64,000 nt of DNA from Rhynchopus sp. YZ270_cl-10 (lineage: Eukaryota > Euglenozoa > Diplonemea > Diplonemida > Diplonemidae), in NCBI GenBank assembly GCA_964035575.1, contig OZ037837.1:1116001-1180000 (forward strand), given 5' to 3'. Under the pieces are notes generated by a model, which was not told the origin of the DNA, did no database searches, and saw nothing but the letters and a program-made list of their open reading frames with translations. Below, piece by piece: positions 62,516-64,000 of the stretch. The translations under genes and the position numbers were made by a program. Numbering within the stretch: position 1 is the first letter of the stretch; every line of letters starts with the position of its first letter.

Positions 62516-63808
62516 TAGAAGGCCGGTGCGTTTGCAACCGGCAAGAGCACAGTCAGCCGCATCTGCATCGATGCGTCAGAGGCAACCCGCAGTACCATGG
62601 TCCGAAGCTTCTGTGAACTGTTGTTACGTTTTTGCTCTCGTTTGTCGGTCTTCCCACGAGAAGGGGTAATAGGGGAACAGGGGAATAGGGGAATAGGGTC
62701 GGGGTGGGTACGACATTGGGGGATTCACGCATACTTTGTTTCGATTTCTTTTCCTGAAGAAGGGTTTTATTTGGGGAGGGGAGGTGGGGTGTTTGGGTAA
62801 GTACAGTGTGAAGAACAGCGAAGACAGATTATTATCTAAAATAAGAAAACAGCCCCTTTTAGACTACTCTGCCGTGGTGTCGGATAAGGGGGGCTATAGA
62901 GCCCCCCTAGACACGGCGCGAACTTATCTGCCAATACGTTCGGTCATGTAGTTGATGAGGTGTCGGGTACGAGAGTCCTGACCAGGTACCGCGTCCCAGA
63001 CCCACGTTTCCTAAACAAGCACCACTGGCGTGAGATTCACTATGCGAGGTGAGGGCACCGATCAAAGGGGGCGGAACTCTTGCAAAAGAGAAGGGCGTCC
63101 TGGTGGGCTCGCCCCACGACGCACTAGTCATGGCCATACATGTGGTACCAGTCAATTGACAGGTGTTTTGCCGGTGGCTATTGCCTCCCAGGGAAAGGGA
63201 CTCTCGAAAATTTTTTTTGCCCCCCTTTTAGGGCTAGTTTCGACCATTTGAGGGAACACGCAGCAAAATTTGGCACTTTTTGAGCATCTGTGGGGGTCTA
63301 AAACGCGGTTTTGTACCCGATTTTTCGTGGGTTTTACCGAAGTCAATTTTTGACCCCCCCCGGGGCGCCTGCCACCCACCCGAGTCACGAAATGCGAATG
63401 GGGCAGGACCCAGAGTGTTAGTGGGGCACATCCCACGTGTTCAATCTTGCAGTCTGTCACTCTCACGATTACGGTATTTTCCTGGAGTCAGGCCAGCTTA
63501 TTGCACATGGGAGAGCTGCCACATCCAGGGTGAGATGTGCTGCCTGTTAATGACTTCTCGAGTCCGCATTGCACTTCGCGGTAGCCCCAAGGGAAGACAC
63601 CCTTCTTCAGAAGCCAGGTAGCGAATGCTGCCCCACCCACCCCCTCTACACTGTCCGCGTAGATCCCCCCACTACTAGGATCCTGTGAAGAAAAACCGTG
63701 GCTGCTATCTAGTGATAGTAGTCTATAACTAAACATTTTTTTTTGTTTTCGCCGTGCTTCACACTCTTGTTGACCCCTTCATCGAATCTCATCAGGAACT
63801 TCAAAATT
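62516..63808. other. U-type 3' module and right-hand spacer
   Basis: Stem-loop at 62522-62542 and the 3' module to about 62825. Then the segment shared with 60511 (cagccccttttagactactc, ending tatagagcccccc). From about 62920 to 63800 the sequence is unique; I see no gene, only short dyads and a C-run near 63350. The last 60 bp are the likely 5' UTR of the ankyrin gene. Confidence 0.5.
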
Positions 63809-64000
63809 ATGTCGAAGGAGCAACACGCAGACAGCACACTAAGCGAGAAGGCACCAACGAGAAGACAGCCTTCTGCAGACGACTGGACAGACCCTGCAGT
63901 GTGTCAGGTGCTCATTGATGCAGGGGCAGACATCGAGGCAAAGGACGACATGGGACGTACGCCTCTGCACCGCGCCTGCAAGAGTGGGGACCTTGCAGTT
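63809..64000 (+). CDS. ankyrin-repeat protein, N-terminal start (runs off the window)
   Basis: 64 codons are open to the window edge: MSKEQHADSTLSEKAPTRRQ, a linker, then CQVLIDAGADIEAKDDMGRT and PLHRACKSGDLAV. VLIDAGADIEAKDDMGRTPL is a textbook ankyrin repeat junction (LLxxGADVNAxDxxGxTPLHxAxxxG). The ATG is preceded by aaaatt and no upstream in-frame coding. The rest of the protein is outside the window, so its type is unknown. Confidence 0.85.
   Translation, partial: MSKEQHADSTLSEKAPTRRQPSADDWTDPAVCQVLIDAGADIEAKDDMGRTPLHRACKSGDLAV

Overview
This window looks like nuclear DNA of a unicellular eukaryote that I cannot place more precisely. It has GT-AG introns, two eukaryote-type selenocysteine tRNA genes, a METTL7-like membrane methyltransferase, a type II membrane glycosyltransferase, TRIM/MYND-like proteins and ankyrin repeats. 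It also has large satellites, dispersed repeats and a 200-base N gap that marks a scaffold join. Nothing suggests a bacterial or organellar origin.

Layout. Bases 1-2280 hold one methyltransferase gene (minus strand) in non-coding DNA. Bases 2281-8012 are about 150 copies of a 38-bp satellite, cut by the gap at 8013-8212. Bases 8213-11696 are the 3' part of a large unrecognised two-exon gene. Bases 12112-15016 are nested microsatellites: 9-bp, 9-bp, about 367 copies of a pentamer, then 9-bp again. Bases 15.1-18.4 kb hold relics (a DDE transposase fragment and the 3' end of a family gene) and the first tRNA-Sec.

From 18.4 to 62.8 kb two related gene families dominate, all on the plus strand. 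Family U has a 70-residue ubiquitin-like (UBL) domain, a short hinge, an array of 25-residue BspA-like leucine-rich repeats (LRR) and a basic nuclear-localisation-like tail. There are seven closely related loci (one frameshifted) and one divergent locus at 50451. Family B has a MYND-like finger, a B-box, a helical region, a UBL, a related hinge and related LRRs. It has three genes plus a 3' relic. In the first B gene the UBL is replaced by a nucleoporin-like FG-rich region. In family U the UBL is identical at protein level in six loci and differs by one residue in the seventh, while the LRR arrays differ in number and order through in-register exchanges. This is the pattern of a recombining recognition-receptor family. 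Leader modules and 3' modules also recur and are partly matched to gene type.

The most unusual item is a 650-bp GT...AG insertion, flanked by an 18-bp duplication of host coding sequence, at the same site in two family U genes (19986 and 58558). It can be removed in frame like an intron. It encodes an identical 180-residue protein in both copies, with two tandem Cys/His motifs and a C-terminal PCNA-binding (PIP) box. It looks like a protein-coding mobile intron or retro-inserted gene.

Other content: a glycosyltransferase at 42775, hAT and DDE transposase relics, short inverted-repeat elements, a duplicated block carrying the second tRNA-Sec at 52292, and the start of an ankyrin-repeat gene running off the right edge.
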